Below, in pieces: positions 25,432-34,491 of a stretch of 64,000 bases of DNA. The number at the start of each line of letters is the position of its first letter. The stretch's first letter is position 1. Where the stretch lies: assembly GCA_025057975.1 (NCBI GenBank), contig JANWUV010000017.1, positions 1 to 64,000 of the forward strand, in the 5' to 3' direction. Origin of the DNA: Chloracidobacterium sp. Its GTDB lineage: Bacteria; Acidobacteriota; Blastocatellia; Chloracidobacteriales; Chloracidobacteriaceae. Position numbers and translations under genes: made by a program. The notes beneath the pieces were generated by a model, which made no database searches, was not told where the DNA came from, and saw only the letters and a list, made by a program, of their open reading frames with translations.

Positions 25432-26796
25432 ATTTAGCCTACCGGCTGCGCGCCGCGCCTGCTGCAGGGCTTGTTCAATGGCTTCCGGGCGGGAAGGGAT
25501 GTCAGCGGAGAGTTTGACCAGCCCAGTTTCTGTCACAAGATAGTCGTCCTCAATCCGAATCCCGATCCGTTCCGCCGGAATATAAATTCCCGGCTCAATG
25601 GTGATGACGCTACCAGGCGGCAGTGGGCGCGCATAATCGCCTACGTCGTGGACATGTAGCCCGATGAAATGACCAAGACCGTGGATGAAAAAGTTATCCA
25701 ACGTGAGTTGATCACCGGCGCGTAACGGACTGGCGCGCATGGCAGCGCGCGCCGCTAGCGTCAGGTCGCTCATTCGGCTCTTGCCCGGCGCAAACGCCTT
25801 AACCGCCGCTTCCTGCGCTGCAAGGACGACTTCATAGATGGCGCGCTGCCGGGGCGTGAACTTGCCGTTGGCTGGGAAGGTGCGAGTGATGTCAGCCGTG
25901 TAGCCGCGATACTTAGCCCCGACATCCACTACCACCAGATCGCCGTCCTCAATCCGGTCGCGATTGCGGTTGTAGTGCAGGATGGTGGCGTTTTGGCCGC
26001 CGCCGATGATGCAGGGGTAGCCCGGACGCTCCGCCCCATTGCGGTAGAAAGCCGCCAACACCACGGCTTCAAGCTCATACTCGTAGCATCCTACCCTCAG
26101 GTGCTTGAAAACGTCCCGAAAAGCCTCGCTCGTGATGCGCACCGCTTTTTTAAGCAACGCGATTTCCGCCGGAGTCTTGCACATCCGCATGAGGTTGACC
26201 GCCGAGCGGGCGTCGTTGATGGGTACGGTCGGCAACTCACGGCGCAGCAACTCGACCAGTTGCCGGACGGCGCGCTCCTGCACGTCCTCCGGGTCAGCGA
26301 TAAGATGAATTTGGCCACCGTCTTTGAACGCACCGGACAAACGCAGTTCCTGCAACACTTGCGCCAACGTATCGGACGGCAAGGCTCTCTCAACGCCGAA
26401 CCGCCGCTCGGCGTCCTGGTCAGGTCCTGGTTGTGGCCCCGTCCAACGTTCCTTTTGCGGATCGCGTCGCGGCAGAAACAGGATTTCGTGGACGCCTTGG
26501 TACGGCGTTGGCGTCAACAACAATGTTGCGCCGGGCGCTTCCACGCCAGTTAGGTAGAAAAAATTGTCGTCTTGGAAAAATTTCTCATTAACGCCGAGCG
26601 CCTCTTCAAGGCGACCCGGAACGAGAACAACACCGTCCGCCAGTCGTCGCCGGAGTTGCTCTCGCCGAGCTTTGAAATCCGCCAGCGGCTGCTCCGCCAA
26701 CATAGGTACGGCGTGTGGTGTTTCCGCCGCATATTGCGCCGGCCAGACAAAGAACAACAGAAAACCCAAGGCGACAACAGACGGTGGACGCAGCAT
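25417..26796 (-). CDS. pepP: Xaa-Pro aminopeptidase (M24B), with signal peptide
   Basis: 459 residues. A signal peptide (about 1-23) suggests export, unlike cytoplasmic E. coli PepP. The N-terminal creatinase-like domain (about 35-205) precedes the pita-bread catalytic domain. The five metal ligands are visible: Asp in VVVDVGA, Asp in TADITRTF, His in HGLGHFIGLHVHD, Glu in TIEPGIY and Glu in IRIEDD. It removes N-terminal residues preceding proline and uses two metal ions, usually manganese. It lies about 80 bases downstream of tRNA-Arg on the same strand. Confidence 0.92.
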   Translation of the reverse strand: MLRPPSVVALGFLLFFVWPAQYAAETPHAVPMLAEQPLADFKARREQLRRRLADGVVLVPGRLEEALGVNEKFFQDDNFFYLTGVEAPGATLLLTPTPYQGVHEILFLPRRDPQKERWTGPQPGPDQDAERRFGVERALPSDTLAQVLQELRLSGAFKDGGQIHLIADPEDVQERAVRQLVELLRRELPTVPINDARSAVNLMRMCKTPAEIALLKKAVRITSEAFRDVFKHLRVGCYEYELEAVVLAAFYRNGAERPGYPCIIGGGQNATILHYNRNRDRIEDGDLVVVDVGAKYRGYTADITRTFPANGKFTPRQRAIYEVVLAAQEAAVKAFAPGKSRMSDLTLAARAAMRASPLRAGDQLTLDNFFIHGLGHFIGLHVHDVGDYARPLPPGSVITIEPGIYIPAERIGIRIEDDYLVTETGLVKLSADIPSRPEAIEQALQQARRAAGRLNSAKD

Positions 26797-26878
26797 AGTG
26801 CGGAGACAACAGAAGGCGTGGGATGTCCGGGAAAAGACCCTGCGGACTGCGCCAGCTACAGCAGAACTGGTAAGGTAG

Positions 26879-26952
<74 letters not shown>

Positions 26953-26967
26953 ATGCGATTGAGCACC

Positions 26968-27564
26968 TCAGCGGGACGTCCCCGCCGGGTTCGCCTGATT
27001 ATACCGAGCCGCAAAGTCTTCAGTAATGTCCATGCCGGGCGCAAGGTACACAACCCCTCCCGCTTCAGCCGCCGTAGCGACATCGAGCAGGATGAGGATG
27101 CCGCGTTCCTTAGCATACGCTTCCAGCGCCTTGGTAATTTTTTCGCGCACAGGGTTGAGCAGGATAGCAGCGCGTTTCTCGGCAGCTTCATTGAGGTCTT
27201 CCTGCCGGCGCTTCAGGTCTTTCTTCTTGCGTTCGAGTTCATCGGTGCGCTTGAGGCGAACATCGGGGGAGAGTTGGTCGGCTAACCGCCGAAGCGCATC
27301 TTCCTCAGCCTGAATCTCTGTACTCAGGCGCTGCAGAGCCTCAACTGTTGGGCGAAATTCCGTCTGCAGGGTCGCCACCTGCTGGCGGTATTCGTTGATG
27401 AGTTCGCCGAAGGCCTGCGTGTTGACCACGGCAATCCGCGGCCCGACGGCCTGTCCAGCGGTGGGCTGCTGCGTCGTCGGCACGGCGGCGACGGTCGGCG
27501 CGGACGGCGAATCGCCGCCCGCCAGACTCAAAAGACCTAGCGCACAGTATGTCAATAAGGGCAT
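26968..27564 (-). CDS. OmpH/Skp family periplasmic chaperone
   Basis: 198 residues. The N-terminus is hydrophobic (about 1-16) and could be an export signal, though it lacks the usual positive charges, so a start farther upstream cannot be excluded. After a Pro/Thr/Gln linker comes the Skp core: IAVVNTQAF, a long charged coiled coil (about 65-140, Lys/Glu/Arg-rich), then ILILLDVATA and VVYLAPGMDITEDF. Skp proteins hold unfolded outer-membrane proteins on the way to BamA. It lies 68 bases downstream of bamA, the widespread bamA-skp order. Confidence 0.88.
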   Translation of the reverse strand: MPLLTYCALGLLSLAGGDSPSAPTVAAVPTTQQPTAGQAVGPRIAVVNTQAFGELINEYRQQVATLQTEFRPTVEALQRLSTEIQAEEDALRRLADQLSPDVRLKRTDELERKKKDLKRRQEDLNEAAEKRAAILLNPVREKITKALEAYAKERGILILLDVATAAEAGGVVYLAPGMDITEDFAARYNQANPAGTSR

Positions 27565-27632
27565 AGCAGTTGACCAACCTCAATAAAACGGCGCTGCATA
27601 CGAGCGGCGCCGCACGAAAAGCCGCTGGACGG

Positions 27633-30626
27633 TTAGAATGTCCGCCCAATGGTGAAACGAATGACGCCGCGTTCTTCAACAATGCCAAGCTGGCGCGGAT
27701 CAAAGACATTGGTTTTGGCGCCAGGGTTGTACGCGAAAATCAGCCGGAACGGTACTTGAAGCACCGGTAGGTTGACTTGCAGCTCCGCGCCGACCGAGGC
27801 GCGAAAGTTGCGCCCAATCCCGCCCAACGTCCGACTGAGACTAATCTGTGTGCGGGTGGCCTGCAGGGCTTGGACGAACGCAACGCGGAACCCATCCGGC
27901 AGCGGCCCGTTGGGATTTGGATCGTCTGGGCGCGTGCCGTCTAGGCGCGTCCCGTCAGGACGAAGAATAATCGGTCCCGGCACAGGCGAGTCAGGCGTTG
28001 AACCTAGCGTCGCCGGCAGCGCCCGCGCGCGGACACTCTGATCGCGCAGCGAACGAATGTTAAACACCGAACCGGCGTCGGCAAACAGCGCCACGGCAAG
28101 CGGTCCGACCAACGGAATGCGGTACTCCATGTTCAGAAGCAACTGTGAGTCGCCGCCGACCGGAATGAACTGAAACGACCCCGGCGGCAGCGGGAAAAGC
28201 TTGTCCGTATAGGTGTACTCCTGAATGACCGTTGGACTGACCTGCAAGCCCGGTTGCAACACTTGTCCAGTTAGCGCGTCCACCACCCGGACGTTGGTTG
28301 TCGTCCGCCGGTCTTCAATCGGCGCGACCGGCGAGATGGTGCGAATCCCATAGCCGCGAATCTCGAATTCGCCGCCCGTGTAAAACCGGTTGAACTGGGG
28401 GACGCCGCCGATGAAGGCAAGTGAGTTGCTGTCGAAGGGCGTCCCATAGGCACTGACGTGCGCGGCGCGAAACCGCATGCCGAACACTGCCGGTTTCTCA
28501 ATGCCCTGACCAAGGAAGCGAAATGGACGAAACTCGCGGTACTCCAGCAGCGGCGCGAGGTTTTTCACTCGTCCGCCCAGCCCCGACCACGTCAGACTCA
28601 ACGTCAGATTACGCCCGCTTGTTGGATTAATCGGATTGTTGACCGTGTTGTACACAAACGAGGGCGTCAGTGAACTGATGGTGATGCCCGGTTGGGCAAA
28701 AGTTACGATGATGTCGTTGTTGGGGTCATTGTCCCGGTTGACGGGCGGGTCAATGATCCGCGAGGTGCTGTAGTTGTACGCGATCCCGATCCGGGATACA
28801 CGGCCAAGCTTGGGAAAGCGGCTCGTCAGCACCGCCAGCGGCGCGGAAAACGACAGCGACGCGCCGGTTGTGTCTTGGGTAAACAGGTTACGCTCATCAA
28901 GTCCAGTGAAACTGTTGAAAAAGCCACTGGCAATAGCCGCGCTGCTGATCCCGCTCGCATAACGGAAGCGTTGACTAAACACCGAAACGCCGAAGCCGAT
29001 GCGCCGGTCGAGGAAATACGGATCGCTGTAGGACAAGGCGATGTTGCGGAAGAGATTGCCAGCCTGAACATCAACGGCGACGCTTTGCCCATAGCCAAAC
29101 AGATTGTTCGTGGTGTAGGTGAAGCCGATAAACGACCCCCCGATGCCGGAAACGCCGCCGGAAAACTGAATCTGCTGCCGTCCACGCTCCTTGACCTTGA
29201 TGACGATATTGACGGTCTTACGCCGTTCGTCCGTCGTCGTTTGAATGTCTTCTTTCTTAATTTCGTCAAAGTAACCAAGCTGGTTGAGCAGCAGGATGGA
29301 GTACTCCATCAACTCTTGGTTGTAGGGCTCACCTTCACTGACAAGCAGTTCACGGCGCAGCACCTTGTCGCGCGTGATGTTGTTGCCCGTAAACTCAATC
29401 TGCTCAATGGTGTAAACCGATCCTTCGTCAATCGAAATCACGAAGTCTGCCACACCTTCTGTTTCGCCTGGGGCGGGCGGCTTAAACGTCGGTTGGACGT
29501 TGACCTCCGCCTGAATGTAGCCACGGCTACCGTAGGCTTTTTTGAGCCGTTCGTAAACACCTTCGCGAATGGTCTTGGCGCTGGCGATGTCACCCTTACG
29601 CATACCGCAGATGAGCAAAACTTGTTCCGGCGTGAAAATCGTTGAGCCTTCCGTTGTGATCTCGCCGAAACGGTAGCGGATGCCTTCGTCAATTGGGACG
29701 ACAATCCGCAGGCCTTCAGCCTTCCGACCAATCAGCGGAATGCCGCTGCCAACCTTGCCGATGTTCTCAATACGCGGCTTCCCGATGGTCGGACGCAGGT
29801 AGCCCTTTTCGCGCAGAAACTGCGCTACTAGCTGCAAGTCGGTTTCAAACTTCTCCGGCGAATACACATCCTTCGAGGTGAAGCGCGTCAGAAAGCTCGA
29901 CGGCTTGGTGTACTTCATCTGCTTCCGCAGCGTCCGACTGGAGAAGACTTGATTGCCCTCAAACTCGATTTTGGCGACCCGCACCCGATTGCCTTCATCC
30001 ACATTGAAGATGATCACCACAGAGGTTTTTGACACATCCTCGATTTCAGCCGTGACGACGGCGTTGGGGCGGCCGCGCTCACTAAGCATAGTTTTGAGTT
30101 CACTCTCGGCGCGCTTGACCTGTACCGGATCATAGGGCGAGTCCTTGGTGATTGAGATGCGCTTTTCCTTGAAGCGCGTCAGCACGTCACTGACCTGAAT
30201 AGATTTCAGGCCTTCGTAGATGATGTCCCGCACAATTGGGTATTCGGTCAGGTTGAACACGACAATAACGCCGCCGGTGTTGCCTGGCTCCAACGTAACG
30301 TTACTACGCAAGGGGTCGAAAAACCCTTGTGCTAGAACGGCTTGGTAGTCGCGTTGGGCCTGCTCCGCGCTGTAGAGGTCGCCCGGCTTCATGGTCACGT
30401 ACAGGCGCAGCGTGTCGGTCGGGATGCGCCGGTTGCCGCGAAACTGAACGTCTTCAATGAGTTGTTGCTGGAGGGGGTCCTGGCTGGCGGCGGCGCTGAT
30501 GTCACCGCCAGTTTGCGCTGAGACAGGCGCAGCGCCGCCGAAGCTCCACAGCAGCAGAGCCGTCCAAAACGGCGCGGCCCACCGGCGACAGATGCAACCA
30601 GCCAAGGATGTGAAGGGCCAGAGCAT
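27633..30626 (-). CDS. bamA: Outer membrane protein assembly factor BamA
   Basis: 997 residues from ATG 30626. A longer frame to 30716 would run into the promoter, and the shorter start gives a signal peptide ending near APVSAQ. Five POTRA domains follow (about 50-500), seen as repeated blocks such as VQFRGNRRIPTDTLR, KIEFEGNQVFSSRTLRK and QIEFTGNNITRDKVLR. The C-terminal 450 residues are the 16-strand barrel, with RGYGIRTISP typical of lid-loop 6 (VRGF-like) and a terminal Phe in FTIGRTF. It folds and inserts outer-membrane proteins. The barrel carries a Pro/Asn/Asp-rich insertion (about residues 890-920), longer than in E. coli. Confidence 0.95.
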   Translation of the reverse strand: MLWPFTSLAGCICRRWAAPFWTALLLWSFGGAAPVSAQTGGDISAAASQDPLQQQLIEDVQFRGNRRIPTDTLRLYVTMKPGDLYSAEQAQRDYQAVLAQGFFDPLRSNVTLEPGNTGGVIVVFNLTEYPIVRDIIYEGLKSIQVSDVLTRFKEKRISITKDSPYDPVQVKRAESELKTMLSERGRPNAVVTAEIEDVSKTSVVIIFNVDEGNRVRVAKIEFEGNQVFSSRTLRKQMKYTKPSSFLTRFTSKDVYSPEKFETDLQLVAQFLREKGYLRPTIGKPRIENIGKVGSGIPLIGRKAEGLRIVVPIDEGIRYRFGEITTEGSTIFTPEQVLLICGMRKGDIASAKTIREGVYERLKKAYGSRGYIQAEVNVQPTFKPPAPGETEGVADFVISIDEGSVYTIEQIEFTGNNITRDKVLRRELLVSEGEPYNQELMEYSILLLNQLGYFDEIKKEDIQTTTDERRKTVNIVIKVKERGRQQIQFSGGVSGIGGSFIGFTYTTNNLFGYGQSVAVDVQAGNLFRNIALSYSDPYFLDRRIGFGVSVFSQRFRYASGISSAAIASGFFNSFTGLDERNLFTQDTTGASLSFSAPLAVLTSRFPKLGRVSRIGIAYNYSTSRIIDPPVNRDNDPNNDIIVTFAQPGITISSLTPSFVYNTVNNPINPTSGRNLTLSLTWSGLGGRVKNLAPLLEYREFRPFRFLGQGIEKPAVFGMRFRAAHVSAYGTPFDSNSLAFIGGVPQFNRFYTGGEFEIRGYGIRTISPVAPIEDRRTTTNVRVVDALTGQVLQPGLQVSPTVIQEYTYTDKLFPLPPGSFQFIPVGGDSQLLLNMEYRIPLVGPLAVALFADAGSVFNIRSLRDQSVRARALPATLGSTPDSPVPGPIILRPDGTRLDGTRPDDPNPNGPLPDGFRVAFVQALQATRTQISLSRTLGGIGRNFRASVGAELQVNLPVLQVPFRLIFAYNPGAKTNVFDPRQLGIVEERGVIRFTIGRTF

Positions 30627-30692
30627 GAAACGGAGCACGGGTAACAGGTTCAAACCAGTAAACGATACCGAGAAGCGCCGAACAGGTCGCGC

Positions 30693-30720
30693 ATCATAAC
30701 CAAACCGGGGTTGCAATCAA
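30693..30720 (-). promoter_or_regulatory. Promoter of bamA-ompH
   Basis: On the minus strand, TTGATT (30720-30715) and TATGAT (30698-30693) are spaced by 16 bases. Transcription would begin near 30686, about 60 bases before the bamA ATG at 30626, supporting that start. Confidence 0.55.
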
Positions 30721-30794
30721 GGAAAGCCATTTCAAAAGCAACGCTTCACACAAGGTTGCGATTCAAAACTTTGCAGCGTCACCGGCAGGCCCGG

Positions 30795-32537
30795 TTAGGG
30801 GAGAGCCACAGCCTCGACACCGAATGCCGGCCGCCAAGAGCAAGAAGACGGTGGGTCGTCGGCGGGAGTTCCCGGCTGTTCAGCGAAAAGCATCGCGTCT
30901 ATGGATTGAAGCAGCGGCGCAAAGGTTGTCTGATCGCGGGCGGCAATCGGAATGGCCCGGTAGCGAGCGCAGAGCGTCTGAACTTGGTCGGGCGGGAGCA
31001 GGTCCACTTTATTGAAAACAAGTTGGCGCGGGAGGTGGGACAGCCCCAGTTGCGCCAAAATCTCCTCGACTACTGCGATGCGACGGTCGTAGTCGGGGGC
31101 AGCGATGTCCACCAGATGAATCAGAAGGTCAGAGGTTTCGATTTCTTCTAGCGTCGCTTTGAAGGCGGCCAGCAGCGTCGGCGGCAGGTCGCGGATGAAG
31201 CCGACAGTGTCATTGATGATGATGTCACGGTCGCGCGGCAGTCGCAGCCGCCGACTGGTTGGGTCAAGCGTGGCAAACATCCGGCGTTCCGCCGTGACCT
31301 CACTTGAGGTCAACGCATTGAGAAGCGTGGATTTCCCAGCGTTCGTGTAGCCCACAATGGAAACGACGGGCATTTGTCGCCGCTCGCGCTGCGCCCGGCG
31401 CAGCCGACGTTGGCTGCGGAGGGCGGCGATGAGTTTTTCCAAATCGGCAATGCGGTCACGCGCACGCCGCCGATCTACTTCGAGCTTGGTTTCGCCAGGG
31501 CCGCGCGCGCCAATGCCGCCGGCAAGCCGTGACATGTCGGCGCCGCGTCCGGTAAGACGCGGTAAAAGGTATTTGAGCTGCGCCAGTTCGACCTGCACCT
31601 TGCCTTCACGACTACGGGCGCGCTGGGCGAAGATGTCAAGGATGAGCTGCGTCCGGTCAAGAATCTTCAGGTCCGTCGCCGCCTCAATGGTGCGCACCTG
31701 CGTTGGTGACAGGTCCCGATCAAACAACAGGACGTCCGCCGCATGCTGAAGACTCCGAATGATGACTTCTTGGAGCTTCCCTTTGCCGAGCAGCGTTTTC
31801 GGATCGAGTTCCCGGCGGCGCTGAATCAGCTTGTCCACCACGACAAGGTCGCAGGACTCAGCCAATTCAACCAGTTCGTCCATGGCGGCTTCCGCGTCGG
31901 CGAGCGGGCCGGTTGTTACAACGACCAGCATAGCGCGATCACGAAGGTCACGTGCATCCCGGAGTTTACGGGTGCGGGCGAACTCGGCCTCAAGGTTTTC
32001 AATGAGTTCGAGGAAGTCCACACGCAGCCGACTGGGATGAACCTTGTCCAGATACGCCCAAGGTTCACCGCTTGGGTCAGTAGCGGCGGAGGCAGGGAGA
32101 AGATGTGCGGCGTGAAGCCAACCCGGCAGCCCGTCATCCTCCACGCTGATGACGCCCATTAAGTCGAGGCGTAGCAGGGCGAGGTCGTTGAGGTCGTCGC
32201 GGGTGAGTCCGTCGCCGGAAAGCTGAGTATGCAAGCAGCGTAGCCCGCGAAAACGTCCCTGCCCACTGCGCACACGTTTGAGGTCGGGAATGACGATGCC
32301 GCCGGCGTCGCCGACGACGACATGCGCCACTTCGCCCGACCGACTAATCAAAACCCCGACTTGTCGCCGGATTTCGGCGGAAAGCTCCGTCATCTGCCGC
32401 GCTAGTTCCGGGGTAATGATGTCGCGGGGCGGAACACGGCGGCTCAAGAGCCGTTCAAGTCGCTTGAGCTGACTGGATTTGAGTCCCTGTGTGTTACCTT
32501 CGACCTTGGAAATAGGCGTTCCTCCCGTTGCAGCCAT
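30795..32537 (-). CDS. hflX: Ribosome-associated GTPase HflX
   Basis: 580 residues from ATG 32537; ATGs at 32585 or 32705 would extend it into the divergent cofG gene. The N-terminal HflX domain ends in the glycine-rich segment GGIGARGPGETKLEVDRRR. The G domain follows: G1 VGYTNAGKSTLLNAL, G3 DTVGFIRDLP and G4 FNKVDL. An N-terminal extension of about 180 residues before the canonical GTPase_HflX region (which contains DKLIQRRRELDPKTLLGKG) is longer than in E. coli. HflX splits or rescues stalled ribosomes under stress. It is divergent from cofG with about 65 bases between starts. Confidence 0.93.
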   Translation of the reverse strand: MAATGGTPISKVEGNTQGLKSSQLKRLERLLSRRVPPRDIITPELARQMTELSAEIRRQVGVLISRSGEVAHVVVGDAGGIVIPDLKRVRSGQGRFRGLRCLHTQLSGDGLTRDDLNDLALLRLDLMGVISVEDDGLPGWLHAAHLLPASAATDPSGEPWAYLDKVHPSRLRVDFLELIENLEAEFARTRKLRDARDLRDRAMLVVVTTGPLADAEAAMDELVELAESCDLVVVDKLIQRRRELDPKTLLGKGKLQEVIIRSLQHAADVLLFDRDLSPTQVRTIEAATDLKILDRTQLILDIFAQRARSREGKVQVELAQLKYLLPRLTGRGADMSRLAGGIGARGPGETKLEVDRRRARDRIADLEKLIAALRSQRRLRRAQRERRQMPVVSIVGYTNAGKSTLLNALTSSEVTAERRMFATLDPTSRRLRLPRDRDIIINDTVGFIRDLPPTLLAAFKATLEEIETSDLLIHLVDIAAPDYDRRIAVVEEILAQLGLSHLPRQLVFNKVDLLPPDQVQTLCARYRAIPIAARDQTTFAPLLQSIDAMLFAEQPGTPADDPPSSCSWRPAFGVEAVALP

Positions 32538-32602
32538 CCTGCGATTCCGCAGCGACGGCGAGAATGTCGGTTTTGATTTCAGCATACGCGCGACGTACCA
32601 AG

Positions 32603-33667
32603 ATGCAAGGCATGAGCTTCCAGCGCCATCGAGAGGCCTGTTGGGACAAACCCGCTGATTCGCCCTCCGGCGTTGACCGGCCGGCGTTGGTTGTGACCTA
32701 CTCACACAGCATAACGTTCATTCCTACTTACAGCTGCGTCTTTGCTTGCGGTTACTGCGCCTTTGCGCGTCCAACGCCGCTCGCTGCGCTTTCAGACGCC
32801 GAAGCCTGCTTTGCGCGGGGCGCACGCGCCGGTTGCCGCGAGGCGCTGATTATGAGCGGCGAAGGCGTCATGAGCTTTCCTGCTATTCGGGAGCAGCTCA
32901 GCCGCTGGGGCTTTCAGGATTATCATGACTACCTGATCGCCGTGTGTCGGTTGGCGCTGAAGTGGGGCTTGCTGCCGCACATCAACATTGGCAATCAGTC
33001 CGAGGCTGAGTTGCGCCGCCTGCGTTCGGTATGCGCCTCGATGGGGATGATGTTGGAGACGACGAGTACGGCGCTGTTGCGTAAGCGCGCCCACCGACGT
33101 GCGCCGAACAAGCACCCGCAGCGGCGGTTGGCGACACTGGAAGCGGCAGGACGGGCGCGCATTCCGTTCACGACCGGACTGCTCATTGGCGTCGGCGAAA
33201 CGTGGCATGACCGGCGGCGGTCGCTGGAGACCATCGCCCAGCTGCATCAACGGTATGGTCACATTCAGGAAGTCATCATCCAGCCGTTCACGCCGCATCC
33301 GGGGACAGCCATGGCGGCTGATGTTGGACCCGACCTGCCAACCCTGGTCGCCGCCGTACGGTTGGCGCGCGCCATCCTGCCGGATGAAGTCGTCGTTCAG
33401 ATTCCTCCGAATCTAGTTGCGGACGCCGATGGCCGGCGGCAATTGCTACTAGCCGGGGCGCGCGATTTCGGTGGGATTTCACCGGAACGGGATCACGTCA
33501 ACCCCGACGAACCATGGCTTGCGCCGCAGCGTTACGCCGCCGAACTTGCCGCGTGGGGCTTCGTGCTGCGTCCGCGCTTGGCAGTGTACCCGCGCTTTCA
33601 GACGTCCGAATGGCTCGAACCGGAGGTGGAACGCGCAATAAAAAAGCTGGGTGCACTACCCGCTTAG
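32603..33667 (+). CDS. cofG: 7,8-didemethyl-8-hydroxy-5-deazariboflavin synthase subunit CofG
   Basis: 354 residues; ATGs at 32564, 32603 and 32612 are all possible, with no strong ribosome site. The radical SAM cluster motif is C-x3-C-x2-C in SCVFACGYC. Further CofG blocks are GLLPHINIGN, SMGMMLETTS, IPFTTGLLIGVGET, GHIQEVIIQPF and FGGISPERDHVNP. With CofH it builds FO, the deazaflavin chromophore of coenzyme F420 and of some photolyases, from tyrosine and a pyrimidine precursor. CofH is not in the window. The match is closer to CofG than to the menaquinone-pathway enzymes MqnC or MqnE. Confidence 0.88.
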   Translation: MQGMSFQRHREACWDKPADSPSGVDRPALVVTYSHSITFIPTYSCVFACGYCAFARPTPLAALSDAEACFARGARAGCREALIMSGEGVMSFPAIREQLSRWGFQDYHDYLIAVCRLALKWGLLPHINIGNQSEAELRRLRSVCASMGMMLETTSTALLRKRAHRRAPNKHPQRRLATLEAAGRARIPFTTGLLIGVGETWHDRRRSLETIAQLHQRYGHIQEVIIQPFTPHPGTAMAADVGPDLPTLVAAVRLARAILPDEVVVQIPPNLVADADGRRQLLLAGARDFGGISPERDHVNPDEPWLAPQRYAAELAAWGFVLRPRLAVYPRFQTSEWLEPEVERAIKKLGALPA

Positions 33668-33689
33668 GCCTACGGCTCAAAGGTAGGCC
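33667..33689. terminator. Possible bidirectional hairpin between cofG and hisF
   Basis: GGCCTAC (33667-33673) and GTAGGCC (33683-33689) form a 7-base stem in the short gap between convergent genes. A T-run is missing, so termination is only suggested by position. Confidence 0.35.
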
Positions 33690-33714
33690 GCTGTTCCCTC
33701 TCAAGCGTTGGCTT

Positions 33715-34485
33715 TTATACCTGTCGGACACAGACGCCGCGTGAGTGAAGGTACGCTTTCGCCTCGCTAATCGTATGTCGTCCGAAGTGGAAAATCGAAG
33801 CCGCCAGCGCTGCGCTCGCCCGCCCGACCGTTAGACCTTCGTACAGGTGTTCGAGCGTCCCAACGCCGCCCGACGCAATGACTGGAATTGAAACCGCTTC
33901 CGCAACACGCGCCGTAAGTTCAAGGTCATAGCCGTCCTGCGTGCCGTCGCGATCCATACTCGTCAACAGGATTTCGCCCGCGCCAAGCTGTTCAGCCTCC
34001 ATCGCCCAAGCGACGGCGTCTTTGCCCGTCGGCGTACGCCCACCGTGCAAGAAGACTTCCCACCGCGGGGGCTGTACGCCCGGAACGCGCCGTGCGTCAA
34101 TCGCTACAACGATGCACTGGCTGCCGAACCTCTGCGCGCCTTCGGCGATTAGCTCAGGGCGCTCGAAGGCGGCGGTGTTGACGGAAACCTTGTCAGCCCC
34201 GGCAAGAAGAATGGCGTGCATGTCGTCAACTGTGCGGACGCCGCCGCCGACAGTGAAGGGAATAAACACCTCATCCGCGACGGCGCGCACCATGCGCGTC
34301 ACAATCGCGCGGCGGTCGGACGACGCCGTGATGTCGAGAAACACCAGTTCATCCGCGCCTTCGGCGTCGTAGCGCCGCGCCTGCTCAACCGGATCGCCCG
34401 CGTCCACGAGGTCCTGGAAGCGAACACCCTTGACGACCCGCCCGGCGTCCACATCAAGGCACGGGATGATGCGTTTGGCGAGCAT
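33715..34485 (-). CDS. hisF: Imidazole glycerol phosphate synthase cyclase subunit
   Basis: 256 residues, full length. It makes imidazole glycerol phosphate and AICAR from PRFAR and ammonia in histidine synthesis, with HisH as glutaminase partner (not in the window). The TIM barrel opens with [16 protein letters not shown], holding the first catalytic Asp. The second Asp is in [15 protein letters not shown], and phosphate-binding glycines appear in IASGGVGT. It starts 6 bases after the M48 peptidase gene, so the two probably share a transcript. The rest of the his pathway is elsewhere. Confidence 0.95.
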   Translation of the reverse strand: MLAKRIIPCLDVDAGRVVKGVRFQDLVDAGDPVEQARRYDAEGADELVFLDITASSDRRAIVTRMVRAVADEVFIPFTVGGGVRTVDDMHAILLAGADKVSVNTAAFERPELIAEGAQRFGSQCIVVAIDARRVPGVQPPRWEVFLHGGRTPTGKDAVAWAMEAEQLGAGEILLTSMDRDGTQDGYDLELTARVAEAVSIPVIASGGVGTLEHLYEGLTVGRASAALAASIFHFGRHTISEAKAYLHSRGVCVRQV

Positions 34486-34491
34486 TGTTCC

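Noticed and set aside
28692-29645. Plus-strand open frame of 317 codons opposite bamA
   Set aside because: It is a shadow of the bamA coding sequence with no domain or start signal.
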